Shown one piece after another: positions 34,016-42,202 of a stretch of 64,000 nucleotides of DNA. Under the pieces are notes generated by a model. That model searched no databases, had not been told where the DNA came from, and saw nothing but the letters and a program-made list of their open reading frames with translations. Position 1 is the first letter of the stretch; every line of letters begins with the position of its first letter. The stretch covers positions 1-64,000 of the forward strand of contig NZ_PQIG01000086.1 of the NCBI RefSeq assembly GCF_012349115.1, read 5' to 3'. Origin of the DNA: Rhizobium ruizarguesonis. GTDB lineage: Bacteria; Pseudomonadota; Alphaproteobacteria; Rhizobiales; Rhizobiaceae. The translations under genes and the position numbers were made by a program.

Positions 34016-35428
34016 CTAGTGCCTCTCTTTCGGCAGGATGTCGCCCAGCGCCTCGAACACCTGCGGATCGAGTGTCTGGGACACGTTGAAGCGCATGAAA
34101 TTCGTTGCCGATTGCGACAGGCTGAATGCGTTTCCGGGAGCCAAAACGATCCTCTTTTCCAGCGCAGCGCGCGCCACATCAGCCGCATCGATGCCGTCGG
34201 GCAGCCGGCACCAGAGGAACATTCCGGCCTGAGGCTCCAGCCAGGGCGTTATGCCGAGGTGCTTCAGTCTGGCCGAGACCTCGCTCATCGCCCGGGAGAG
34301 CCGGTGTCTCAGCGTCTCCATGTGTTTGCGATAGCTGCCGTCGCTCAAGACGTTCAGCACCAGTTCCGCCGTCAGCCGGCCGCCGCCGAAGGAGGTGGCG
34401 ATCTTCAGGTCTGTCAGTCCGTCGATCCATTCCGGTTTCGCCACGACGAAGCCGCAGCGGGCCGAGGCCGACAGGGTCTTCGAGAAGCTGCCGATGTGGA
34501 TGACCCGGTCGAGCCCGTCGAAGGCGGCAAGGCGGGGCGCCGGCGTGTGCTCGAAATCGGCGAAGATATCGTCCTCGATGATGGTCAGATCGAACTGGTC
34601 GGCGAGTTTTAGAACCCGGTGAGCCGTAACGGGAGACAACGTTGCGCCGGTCGGATTGTGGATGGCGGAGTTGGTGATGTAGAGCCGTGGACGCTCATCG
34701 GCGACGACTTGCGCAAACAGTTCGATATCGGGACCGGACGCGGTGTAGGGCACGCTGACAATCTTTGCCCGATGGGCGCGCAGCAGCGCATGGAAATTGA
34801 AATAGCAGGGATCGTCGACCAGCACGGTGTCGCCGGGTTCCAGCAAGAAACGGCAGAGCAGATCGATTGCCTGCGTGCCGGAATCGGCCAGCATGATTTG
34901 GTCGGGAGAGGCTTCGATCCCGCGTTCACCCATGCGGCGGGAAATCAGCTGGCGCAGTTGTGGCAAGCCGAGCGGCGAGCCGTAATCGGCGAGCGCCGGC
35001 CCGTCGGCGCGGGCAAGCGTTCTCAGCCCGCGGCGCATGCCGTCCCCCGGTAGCCAGGAGGGCGGCAGCCAGCCGCAGCCGGGCTTCAGGTCGGCTTCGC
35101 CGGCCTCCAGCGACTGCCGCGATATCCAGAACGGATCGACCGCGCGGTCGAGCTTCGGCCCGACCTCGGCAAGCGCAAAGGGCGCTGCCTGGTTGGCGAC
35201 GTAGAATCCCGAGCCCGGCCTTGCCAGGATCGCGCCTTCCGCGACCAACCGCTCATAAGCGTCGACGACGGTCGAAGTCGACAGCTTCAACGTTGCGGCC
35301 AGCCCTCGAACAGAGGGTAGCTTTGCGCCCGGCGTCAGGCTGCGCCCGGCGATGCGCTGCCTGATCGTCGCGGCGACCATCTCCACGCGTGTGCGTCCCT
35401 CGTTCATCTGTATTGCTTTCTGAACCAT
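34016..35428 (-). CDS. MocR-family GntR/aminotransferase regulator
   Basis: A 470-residue MocR-type regulator. The GntR winged helix lies near 8-80 (AATIRQRIAGRSLTPGAKLPSVRGLAATLKLSTSTVVDAYERLVAEGAI). The rest is a fold-type I aminotransferase domain with ADSGTQAIDLL, IEDDIFADFEH and the PLP Lys in HIGSFSKTLSASARCGF (about 320). MocR proteins use PLP as a sensor rather than for catalysis. Two ATGs (35428, 35407) are possible. It diverges from an EamA transporter across 90 bp and is its probable regulator, a common pairing for amino-acid or amine export. Confidence 0.87.
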   Translation of the reverse strand: MVQKAIQMNEGRTRVEMVAATIRQRIAGRSLTPGAKLPSVRGLAATLKLSTSTVVDAYERLVAEGAILARPGSGFYVANQAAPFALAEVGPKLDRAVDPFWISRQSLEAGEADLKPGCGWLPPSWLPGDGMRRGLRTLARADGPALADYGSPLGLPQLRQLISRRMGERGIEASPDQIMLADSGTQAIDLLCRFLLEPGDTVLVDDPCYFNFHALLRAHRAKIVSVPYTASGPDIELFAQVVADERPRLYITNSAIHNPTGATLSPVTAHRVLKLADQFDLTIIEDDIFADFEHTPAPRLAAFDGLDRVIHIGSFSKTLSASARCGFVVAKPEWIDGLTDLKIATSFGGGRLTAELVLNVLSDGSYRKHMETLRHRLSRAMSEVSARLKHLGITPWLEPQAGMFLWCRLPDGIDAADVARAALEKRIVLAPGNAFSLSQSATNFMRFNVSQTLDPQVFEALGDILPKERH

Positions 35429-35518
35429 TACAGTTTCGCAAAATCGTATCAGATTGTCACTGTCGTGACCATCCGTGTTGGCCGATAAGAGTGAGAGAAT
35501 GAAGGAGTGCAGCACATC

Positions 35519-36382
35519 ATGGACCGTATGGCATCGGGATGGATCAATGGTTTTATCGGGGTGGTGATCTTCAGCGGATCGCTGCCGGCCACGCGCGTGG
35601 CGGTGATGCAGTTCGATCCGGTTTTCCTCACTGTCGCGCGCGCGGCGATCGCCGGCTTTCTCGCGCTTGGCCTGCTGATCGCTTTCAGAGAGAAGCGGCC
35701 GAGCCGAGGTGATATCCTCTCCCTGGCGGTCGTCGCGCTCGGCGTCGTTGTCGGCTTCCCCCTGCTGACGGCGCTGGCGCTGCAGCATGTCACGTCAGCC
35801 CATTCAATCGTCTTCATCGGCCTGCTGCCGCTCGCAACGGCGATCTTCGGCGTGATCTGTGGCGGAGAACGGCCGAAGCCGGCATTCTGGGCCTTTTCCG
35901 TTCTCGGCAGCGCGCTGGTGGCGGGATTCGCATTGACGCAGGGGCTAACGGCCTCGCCGATCGGCGATCTGCTGATGCTGGCGGCGGTCATCGTCTGCGG
36001 CCTCGGCTATGCCGAAGGCGGCAGGCTTTCACGCACGCTCGGCGGATGGCAGGTGATTTCCTGGGCGCTCGTGCTGTCGCTGCCGGTGACGGTCGCGGTC
36101 GCGCTTTTCCATCGGCCGGCAACCTTCTCCGGCATCGAAGCGCCGGCGCTGCTCGGCCTTGCCTATGTCTCGCTGTTTTCGATGCTGATCGGCTTCATCT
36201 TCTGGTATTGTGGCCTGTCGCAGGGCGGCATCGCCGCCGTCGGGCAATTGCAGCTGCTCCAGCCGTTCTTCGGCCTGGCGCTTGCCGCAACCCTGCTGCA
36301 CGAGCCCGTGACCTGGGCCATGCTCGCCGTGACTGTTGCCGTCATCCTGTGTGTGGCCGGCGCCCGCAAGTTTGCGCGGTAG
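35519..36382 (+). CDS. EamA-family (DMT) transporter
   Basis: A 287-residue inner-membrane protein with ten hydrophobic segments in two EamA repeats. The first holds SGSLPATRVAVMQFDPVFLTVARAAIAG and ALALQHVTSAHSIVFIGLLPLATAIFG; the second holds LSMFSMLIGFIFWYCGLSQGGIAAVGQLQLLQPFFGLALAATLLHEPVTW, the standard C-terminal signature. These transporters export amino acids, amines or other metabolites. GAAGGAG lies 11 bases before the ATG chosen; a GTG at 35507 is possible. It diverges from the MocR regulator, which probably induces it. Confidence 0.87.
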   Translation: MDRMASGWINGFIGVVIFSGSLPATRVAVMQFDPVFLTVARAAIAGFLALGLLIAFREKRPSRGDILSLAVVALGVVVGFPLLTALALQHVTSAHSIVFIGLLPLATAIFGVICGGERPKPAFWAFSVLGSALVAGFALTQGLTASPIGDLLMLAAVIVCGLGYAEGGRLSRTLGGWQVISWALVLSLPVTVAVALFHRPATFSGIEAPALLGLAYVSLFSMLIGFIFWYCGLSQGGIAAVGQLQLLQPFFGLALAATLLHEPVTWAMLAVTVAVILCVAGARKFAR

Positions 36383-36408
36383 GGAGGATCATGACGCTCT
36401 CTCTGTCC

Positions 36409-37023
36409 TCAGGTTCGGTCGAAAACCTCGGGCTGCAATTTCCCGATCTTCATCAGATGCTGCAGCGTGTATGATATCGACAGAGCGTCGTCGAGCCCGT
36501 CATGCCCTCGCAATGGAGGATGTTCGACCTGGTAATAGTCGACCAGTTTGTTGCTGGGTGTCTTTGCCAAATCCTCGATCGGCATGCCCGCAGCGACGAG
36601 AAGCTTGACGGCGTTGTCGAAGCGGCGGGCCGGGATGGAAGGCTGAATGCCGGCGACATAGCAGCTGATGGCCAACATGTTCAGCTCGTCCTTGCCCCAG
36701 GACCAAAACCGGGCGCCGCCCGAGAAGCTGTCGACGCCGGAAAGGGCATCCTCCAACGCCATGCCATGGGTGTCGATATCCTCCTCGGTGATGCCGGTCA
36801 GATTGGTGAAATAAGGATCGAGCGGATACTGCTTACCGAAGCGATCGATGGGTCGAACATAGGACTTGTACGTATCGAGGATCGGAAACTCGTCTTCGAG
36901 GCCAAGCTTGACGGCTCCGATCTGCGCAATGACAGGATCGGGATCGTGGGCCGCGCACCAAAATCTGCGTTGCGAGCCTTCCAGGCAAAGAAATTCACAG
37001 TCGAATATGATGGCGGTCTTCAT
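36409..37023 (-). CDS. DEDDh-type 3'-5' exonuclease
   Basis: A 204-residue exonuclease of the RNase T/DnaQ-like superfamily. The motif Exo I is AIIFDCEFLCLEG (Asp and Glu at about 9 and 11), Exo II lies near SWGKDELNML (about 120-129), and Exo III GHDGLDDALSISYTL (about 177-191) gives the His five residues before Asp, i.e. DEDDh type. The middle part has TNLTGITEEDID, common in this superfamily. RNA or DNA substrate cannot be told; close relatives include KapD/ERI1-like enzymes. The start chosen gives the usual short N-terminus ahead of Exo I. Confidence 0.8.
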   Translation of the reverse strand: MKTAIIFDCEFLCLEGSQRRFWCAAHDPDPVIAQIGAVKLGLEDEFPILDTYKSYVRPIDRFGKQYPLDPYFTNLTGITEEDIDTHGMALEDALSGVDSFSGGARFWSWGKDELNMLAISCYVAGIQPSIPARRFDNAVKLLVAAGMPIEDLAKTPSNKLVDYYQVEHPPLRGHDGLDDALSISYTLQHLMKIGKLQPEVFDRT

Positions 37024-37234
37024 CGTCGACGTTACCCTCACGAATTTGGGCGATAAATTTGAAGAGGAATTCAATACATGGAGCATTCCAGATAAAGGCA
37101 ATGGCCCACGTAATCGTCGTCGCTCCTACATATGCTTGTTCATCAATCCGACAGCCCGGCTCGACAGTGAAGGTGCCGCTACCGGCGCCTGGCGGGTCGG
37201 GTCGGTGGAAGAGTGAGCGAAGGTATCAGGCGGG

Positions 37235-37537
37235 ATGGTGCGACGGGTTCTCGAGGCGCTGGGAATTGCGGCCGGACTGGTCTTTGTCGCCGGTCTCGGC
37301 CTCATCGTATGGTCGGGGTTCATCGCAAACGACCAAATCGACCGCTGCTCGGACCAAACGTCCGGAAGCTACATCTTCGATGATGCAGCAAGAGCTAAAG
37401 CTTGCGACGGCGATCCCTACGATATCGCGCCCGCTCGGATCGGTTTCGGCCCGGCACGACAATCAGCTACCCGAGACCAGCCTGAGGCCGATCACGCCGG
37501 CCAGGATGAGAGTGATGCAGAAGAGTCGCATCGGTGA
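37235..37537 (+). CDS. small predicted membrane protein, unknown function
   Basis: Up to 100 residues. The N-terminus has one hydrophobic helix (ALGIAAGLVFVAGLGLIVWSGF) followed by IDRCSDQTSGSYIFDDAARAKACD, resembling small rhizobial single-pass proteins with an IDRC motif after the anchor. The C-terminal 25 residues overlap the 3' end of the SMR gene on the opposite strand and look unstructured (DHAGQDESDAEESHR), so the true gene may be decayed or end-extended. CAGGCGGG just before the ATG is a weak ribosome-binding site. Confidence 0.42.
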   Translation: MVRRVLEALGIAAGLVFVAGLGLIVWSGFIANDQIDRCSDQTSGSYIFDDAARAKACDGDPYDIAPARIGFGPARQSATRDQPEADHAGQDESDAEESHR

Positions 37538-37783
37538 AGCGGCGTCGCCCAGCGCGACCATGCCGAGGATCGCGGTGCCGGCCGCGCCGATGCCGGTCCA
37601 GACCGCGTAGCCGGTGCCGACAGGCAGGGTGCGGAGCGACATCGACAGGAGAAAGACGCTCGACAGGCCGGTTGCGACGGTCAGCAAAGTGGGGATCAGC
37701 CGGGTAAAGCCTAGCGATGATTTCATGAAGAAGGCAAAGCCGATTTCGAGGATGCCGGCGATGCTGAGGAGCGTCCAAGCCAT
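37463..37783 (-). CDS. SMR-family exporter, SugE/Gdx-like
   Basis: A 106-residue, four-helix inner-membrane exporter that works as a dimer. It opens MAWTLLSIAGILEIGFAFFMKSS with the essential Glu at about 13, and LPVGTGYAVWTGIGAAGTAILG (about 57-78) is the SMR signature. The SugE/Gdx subgroup exports guanidinium or quaternary amines. I looked for a guanidine riboswitch in 37784-37870 and did not recognise one. The ATG at 37783 gives the usual SMR N-terminus. Its 3' end overlaps the opposite-strand small gene by about 75 bp. Confidence 0.85.
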   Translation of the reverse strand: MAWTLLSIAGILEIGFAFFMKSSLGFTRLIPTLLTVATGLSSVFLLSMSLRTLPVGTGYAVWTGIGAAGTAILGMVALGDAASPMRLFCITLILAGVIGLRLVSGS

Positions 37784-37878
37784 AGTTGTGAATCCCTTGA
37801 TGGGCCGAACCTTGCGGCCGGCGAGCTTTATTCTGAGGGGAGCAGGCGCCCGCATATGTGAGCGCCCGCCTGACATCT

Positions 37879-38334
37879 TCAGGCCTTGGCGACAGCCGCC
37901 GGTGTCGAGCGGAAGGCGATGCCGAAGCGGTTGAAGGCGTTCATCAGGCCGATCGCATAGGTGAGATCGGCAAGTTCCTTGTCGTCGAATTCGGCAGCAG
38001 CGGCGGCATAATCCGCATCGGGAATACCGGTTTCGGCGACGCGCGTGACCGTTTCCGCCCAGGCAAGGGCTGCGCGTTCGCGGGGGCTGAACAGGTTGCC
38101 GGCATCGCGCCAGACCGCGACCAATACCAGCTTGTCCACCGTCAGGCCTGATTTCAGCAGATCGCGAGAATGCATGTCGATGCAGAAGGCGCAGCCGTTG
38201 ATCTCAGACACCCGGAGATAGACGAGGTTGATCAGCTCCTTCGGCAGGCCGCTTTTCTGGACGGTGACGTAGACGCCGCCAAAAGCTTTGTATCCCTCGG
38301 GAGAAACCTTTGCGTAGTCGATGCGATTGGTCAT
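37879..38334 (-). CDS. AhpD-like carboxymuconolactone decarboxylase family protein
   Basis: A 151-residue protein of the CMD/AhpD family. The redox motif is INGCAFCIDMHSRDLLKSG (about 46-64, CxxC followed by His), and LGLMNAFNRFGIAF-like helices close the fold (AIGLMNAFNRFGIAFRS). Such proteins are alkylhydroperoxidase-type reductases. GAAAGGA nine bases before 38334 decides the start. A MocR regulator lies 100 bp upstream on the same strand, and the spacer holds an 11-mer also found in that regulator's own promoter, so this gene is probably a MocR target. Confidence 0.87.
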   Translation of the reverse strand: MTNRIDYAKVSPEGYKAFGGVYVTVQKSGLPKELINLVYLRVSEINGCAFCIDMHSRDLLKSGLTVDKLVLVAVWRDAGNLFSPRERAALAWAETVTRVAETGIPDADYAAAAAEFDDKELADLTYAIGLMNAFNRFGIAFRSTPAAVAKA

Positions 38335-38392
38335 GACGATTGTTCCTTTCTGATTGAAGGACTTCATCGTCGTGCATCTTGGCCTACATCAG

Positions 38393-38403
38393 AAGGTCCA
38401 TGA
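38393..38403. promoter_or_regulatory. candidate MocR operator upstream of the AhpD-like gene
   Basis: AAGGTCCATGA, the exact reverse complement of 39945-39955 in the mocR/azoreductase spacer. Presence of one 11-mer in both promoter regions next to one regulator suggests a shared binding site (inference). Confidence 0.5.
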
Positions 38404-38434
38404 ATGGCATTCTACGTTAGGCCATGATGTCGGG

Positions 38435-39856
38435 TTACAGCAGTTTTAAAATCCGCCTTGCCAGCGTTTCGGCTGTGCGCTGAGAGTCGATATTGGTGAA
38501 GTTGAGCAGCAGGGCCGGGGCGGCTTCGCCCTCGATCATCCAGTCGGTCAGTGCTTCCGCATAGAGGCCTTCTCTGAGCATACGCGCCACGAGCTCGCGG
38601 TCCGAATGCTCGCCTAACAGCCGCAGGATCAGGTGCATGCCGCCGGGCTGTGAATCGATGCGCATATGGCCGGCGAGGACGCTTTCCAGGCCCGCTGCCG
38701 TCATCTCGCGGCGCTCGGCATAGAGCCTGCGCATGCGCTGGATATGCCTGGCGAAGTGACCCTCGGTGATGAAGGCGGTGACGATTGCCTGCGTCAGCTC
38801 GGGACTACCGGCGGCCATCGCCTCGGTCATCTCTTCGAACCGCGCCACCTCGGCTTCCGGCACGACGAGATAGGCAAGCCGGAGGCTTGGAAACAGCACC
38901 TTGCTGAAGGTGCCGGCGTAGAGCACGCGGCCCTCTCGATCCAGGCTCTTCAAGGCCGGCAGGGGACGGCTGACATAGCGGTATTCGCCGTCGTAATCAT
39001 CCTCGATGATCCATGCCTCGTTGCCGGCAGCCCAATCCAGCAGCGCCTGGCGCCGGGGCAGGGAGAGCGAGACGCAGAGCGGGCTCTGGTGCGCCGGCGT
39101 CACCACCGCCGCACGGGCCCCAGGCGCCTGCCTGATGCCGTCGGAGACGACCAAACCGTTGCGATCGACCGGCACGGGAATGCTCTCGATGTGCATATGC
39201 CGGAACAGCTCCCGGGTCGGCGGATATCCGGGGTTTTCAAGCCAGACCCGATCGCCAGCCTTCAGCAAGGCGTGCACGATCAGCGCGATGGTGTGGCGAT
39301 AACCTGAGGTGACGAACACCTGGGATGGCGAACAGTCGATGCCGCGCGAGACCTGCAGATAGGCGGCGATCTCGGCGCGAAGGGCCGGCAGGCCGGAAAC
39401 GGCAGGGTGAACCATGTCAGCCGGCAGCATGGCCCGTACACAACGCGCGCCGAGCCGCGCCCAGATCTTGCGGGGAAAGGCATCGAGTGCGGGTAGGCCC
39501 ATCTGGAACGGCAGGATCGAGTCGGGACGAAAACTCGTCGGCGCGATGCCGCTATCGGCCGGCGGGATCGGGCGCGGAGCCGGCATTTGCGGTTTGAGAT
39601 CCGGCGTGACGATGGTGCCGGCCTGGCCGCGGGCCTGGATATAACCCTCGGCGGCAAGCAGGGAATAGGCGGCCTCGATGGTGCCCCGGGCGAGACCCAA
39701 CTCCTTGGTCAGCGCCCGTGCCGAAGGTATCCGGTCGCCGGGCTTCAGCACACCGCTGGCGATGGCGCCGCGGAAGCGATCGTAGATCTGCCGGTAAAAC
39801 GGTGTGGCCGCCGCTGGATCCAGCGGCGGGATATTGCCAGGCCTTGCGCCGGTCAT
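38435..39856 (-). CDS. MocR-family GntR/aminotransferase regulator
   Basis: A 473-residue MocR-type regulator. The GntR winged helix spans about 18-85 (TPFYRQIYDRFRGAIASGVLKPGDRIPSARALTKELGLARGTIEAAYSLL). A linker follows, then an aminotransferase-like domain with FVTSGYRHTIALI, WIIEDDYDGEYRY and the PLP Lys in YAGTFSKVLFPSLRLAYL (about 310). The PdxR/MocR fold uses PLP for sensing. It diverges from an azoreductase and lies upstream of an AhpD-like gene; both spacers contain the same 11-mer. It is the likely regulator of both (inference). Confidence 0.88.
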   Translation of the reverse strand: MTGARPGNIPPLDPAAATPFYRQIYDRFRGAIASGVLKPGDRIPSARALTKELGLARGTIEAAYSLLAAEGYIQARGQAGTIVTPDLKPQMPAPRPIPPADSGIAPTSFRPDSILPFQMGLPALDAFPRKIWARLGARCVRAMLPADMVHPAVSGLPALRAEIAAYLQVSRGIDCSPSQVFVTSGYRHTIALIVHALLKAGDRVWLENPGYPPTRELFRHMHIESIPVPVDRNGLVVSDGIRQAPGARAAVVTPAHQSPLCVSLSLPRRQALLDWAAGNEAWIIEDDYDGEYRYVSRPLPALKSLDREGRVLYAGTFSKVLFPSLRLAYLVVPEAEVARFEEMTEAMAAGSPELTQAIVTAFITEGHFARHIQRMRRLYAERREMTAAGLESVLAGHMRIDSQPGGMHLILRLLGEHSDRELVARMLREGLYAEALTDWMIEGEAAPALLLNFTNIDSQRTAETLARRILKLL

Positions 39857-39944
39857 GGACTGGTCAACCTCTCACATGGATGGACGGATGATGATGCCAT
39901 ATCGGCCCGGTCGGCACAATCAATGGCTCAGTTGCAAACTCTCT

Positions 39945-39955
39945 TCATGGACCTT
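39945..39955. promoter_or_regulatory. candidate MocR operator in the mocR/azoreductase spacer
   Basis: TCATGGACCTT, reverse complement of the 11-mer at 38393-38403. It is followed nine bases later by GACCAT, possibly a second half-site. It lies in the 206-bp divergent spacer. Confidence 0.5.
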
Positions 39956-40062
39956 GGGGATAGACCATAAGATTCGTAAACCATTGCCAATTCCACGCTT
40001 CAAATCGGATCGCGCTCTTTCAACGCGGCGAAGGGATTTGGACAGAACCTCGGAGTGGGTCA

Positions 40063-40698
40063 ATGAAGACAATCTTGCATGTGAGCTGCAGCCCGCGCGG
40101 GCAGGCGGCCGAGAGCTACAGGCTCTCCCAAGCGATTATCGGCTTTCTCCTGCAGAGGGAGCCGGGGGCGACCGTCGTCGAGAGGGTGATCGGCAATGGC
40201 ACGATTGCCCATGTCGACGCGGCCTATGCGATCTCCCAGGCATCGGCGGCGGATGTCTCGCGCGAGGGCTCGATGGCCCAGTCCGAGGAACTGATCCGCG
40301 AGCTGGAGGCTGCGGACTTCGTGGTCATCGGAACGCCCATGCACAATCTGACCGTCCCCTCGGCGCTGAAGGCCTGGATCGATCATGTCGTGCGGGCGCG
40401 GCGAACCTTCACGATCGGCCCGGCCGGAAAGGTCGGCACGCTACGCGACCGCCCCGTCTTCATCGCCATCGCCTCGGGCGGGCGGTTTTCCGGGGAGCGC
40501 GCCCGCCAGCCGGATTTCCTGACGCCTTATCTGAAAGCCATCCTCGCCACGATCGGGCTGCATGACCTGACCTTCTTCTCGGTGCAGGGCACAGGTGCCG
40601 GCCCCGATGCCACAGCGGAAACCAGAATCAGTACACGTCGGGCGCTGGAGGAGCATTTCTCTTCGCCCTGCGCTCATCTCCAGCTTGGAATCGGATAG
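40063..40698 (+). CDS. FMN-dependent NAD(P)H azoreductase/quinone reductase family protein
   Basis: A 211-residue flavodoxin-fold oxidoreductase of the AzoR family. The opening KTILHVSCSPRGQAAESYRLSQAII (about 2-26) is the FMN phosphate loop, VVIGTPMHNLTVPSALKAWIDHVVRARRTF (about 88-117) the dimer/FMN loop, and IASGGRF near 145 the third FMN contact. Such enzymes reduce quinones or azo compounds, using NAD(P)H as donor. CGGAG upstream supports the start. It diverges from the MocR regulator and is its probable target together with the AhpD-like gene, suggesting an electrophile or oxidative-stress response. Confidence 0.87.
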   Translation: MKTILHVSCSPRGQAAESYRLSQAIIGFLLQREPGATVVERVIGNGTIAHVDAAYAISQASAADVSREGSMAQSEELIRELEAADFVVIGTPMHNLTVPSALKAWIDHVVRARRTFTIGPAGKVGTLRDRPVFIAIASGGRFSGERARQPDFLTPYLKAILATIGLHDLTFFSVQGTGAGPDATAETRISTRRALEEHFSSPCAHLQLGIG

Positions 40699-40734
40699 AT
40701 GGATGCGAATGCCTGTTGGAGATAGAAGGTTCAG

Positions 40735-41316
40735 ATGACGATACGTTCAATCAAGTCCGTCGCGGTGTTCTGCGGCTCCAATTTCGGCGCATCGGAGGCC
40801 TTTGCCGACGGCGCCCGCGCCCTCGGCCGGGCACTGGGGGAGGCGGGGATAGCCATCGTCTATGGCGGAACGGTCAAGGGCCTGATGGGCGTCGTCGCCG
40901 ACGCCGCCCTTGCGGCCGGCGGCAGCGTCCATGGCGTCATTACCGAAAGCCTGCATCAGCGCGGCCAATCGCATGCCGGCCTGACCAGGCATGAGATCGT
41001 CGAGACGCTGCGCAGCCGCAAGGAACGAATGGTCGCGCTTTCCGATGCCTTCATCGCGCTGCCGGGCGGCATCGGCACGATCGAGGAACTGATGGAGGTC
41101 TGGACCATGAACCAGCTCTCGGAGATCGACAAACCCGTCGGGCTCTTGAACTCCGCCGGTTTCTTCGACGCCTTCCTCGGCCTCATCGACCATATGGTCG
41201 AAACGAAGTTCCTGCCGGCGGCGCACCGGCACTCGATTTCAGTCGATACGGATGCGAGCGTCCTGATCGACAAGCTGCGCAGCTATGCACGCGTCGAGGT
41301 GCCGAAATGGCTGTAG
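40735..41316 (+). CDS. LOG-family nucleotide phosphoribohydrolase
   Basis: A 193-residue protein of the LOG (lonely guy) family, which releases free base from nucleoside 5'-monophosphates, including cytokinin ribotides. The family motif PGGIGTIEELMEVW is complete near 105-118, and VYGGTVKGLMGVVADAAL is near 40-57 (usual form GGGxxGLMG, here GGTVKGLMG). SKxRM of the family reads SRKERM. The context, 36 bp after the azoreductase, suggests co-transcription. In a plant-associated bacterium cytokinin release is possible; nucleotide salvage is equally so. Confidence 0.86.
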   Translation: MTIRSIKSVAVFCGSNFGASEAFADGARALGRALGEAGIAIVYGGTVKGLMGVVADAALAAGGSVHGVITESLHQRGQSHAGLTRHEIVETLRSRKERMVALSDAFIALPGGIGTIEELMEVWTMNQLSEIDKPVGLLNSAGFFDAFLGLIDHMVETKFLPAAHRHSISVDTDASVLIDKLRSYARVEVPKWL

Positions 41317-41462
41317 CTTCCATCCGACGATACCGTAGGGCTGGTTATTGGTGTTGTTGGGCAAGTGCGACAGGTACGCCGCAGCGAGCCGCGATGAAGG
41401 TTCGGGGGGGAGCGCTTCGTGCAGCGGGCCGCTCCCGATCCGGCGAGGGGTTCTACGAAGTG

Positions 41463-41849
41463 TCACTTCGCAGGCACGACGAGCGGCGCCCCTTTGCGGA
41501 CGATGTAGGTTGCCAGTTCCGACGCCTTGCCGCTGCCGACGTTCTTCGCCGAGTGAACGATGCCCGACGGAATGAACAGTGATTGGCCGGCCTTAAGGGT
41601 AACCGGCTGTCTGCCTTCGAGCTGGTATTCCAGCGTTCCTTCGATGACGAAGGCGATCTCCTCGCCGGGATGCGTGTGACTGGGGGCGAGAACGCCGGGC
41701 GCAAAATCGACGCGCACCTGAACGGCCTCGTGGCCGGGCACATCGATATCGTTCTTGATGAGATCGGTGCGCTGCAGCGGCTGTTCTGCGTGTGCTGCGG
41801 CTGCGCCGCCGAGAACAAGGGCGAGCGCGATAGCCTGGATCATTTTCAT
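41463..41849 (-). CDS. secreted single-domain cupin protein
   Basis: A 128-residue exported cupin with a signal peptide (about 1-22, MKMIQAIALALVLGGAAAAHA). The two cupin motifs are PSHTHPGEEIAFVIEGTLEYQLEG (about 56-79) and AGQSLFIPSGIVHSAKNVG (about 87-105), which together hold two His, one Glu and one distal His for a metal. Function unknown. AGGAAGG before 41849 decides the start over upstream ATGs. It is convergent with the LOG gene. Confidence 0.82.
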   Translation of the reverse strand: MKMIQAIALALVLGGAAAAHAEQPLQRTDLIKNDIDVPGHEAVQVRVDFAPGVLAPSHTHPGEEIAFVIEGTLEYQLEGRQPVTLKAGQSLFIPSGIVHSAKNVGSGKASELATYIVRKGAPLVVPAK

Positions 41850-42054
41850 GTCGTCATCCTTCCTGAATTGACCATTTCCGACCGGTTGGCCGTATCGGGA
41901 TTTAAGTCGATGATTGAACCAGGGATGTGTCGGCAAACCCGCATTTTTGTAAGCCAGTGTATCTGCGGCACGATCGGTCGTGAGGCTGCTTTGACGTGGT
42001 CCTATTTGGAGGGCGGCGCGGGGTTAGCGAGACCGCCAACCCAATCTCCCTCAT

Positions 42055-42171
42055 CTCTGTGCTCGTCACAGAGATCCAGTGCGCCCAGGTCCCTGGGCGT
42101 GGGAGACTTGTTCTTACAGAGTCAATCACGGCGCGGACGCGCCGCGGCTGGATTCCTGTGACAAGCACAGG
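42055..42171. repeat. composite rhizobial intergenic repeat with four stem-loops
   Basis: In order: CTCTGTG-CTCGT-CACAGAG (42055-42073), CGCCCAGG-TC-CCTGGGCG (42082-42099), GGCGCG-GA-CGCGCC (42130-42143), then a 26-bp unit (42146-42171) containing CCTGTG-ACAAG-CACAGG that is identical to 18769-18794. All stems are perfect. This occupies most of the 353-bp gap between the cupin and ROK genes; no gene was seen in the gap. Confidence 0.75.
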
Positions 42172-42202
42172 TGAGGAAACGTGGGCGATGCCATTGACTG
42201 AA

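Noticed and set aside
37784..37870. Guanidine riboswitch upstream of the SugE/Gdx-like gene
   Set aside because: I could not find the paired ACGG-type hairpins of mini-ykkC or the ykkC core.
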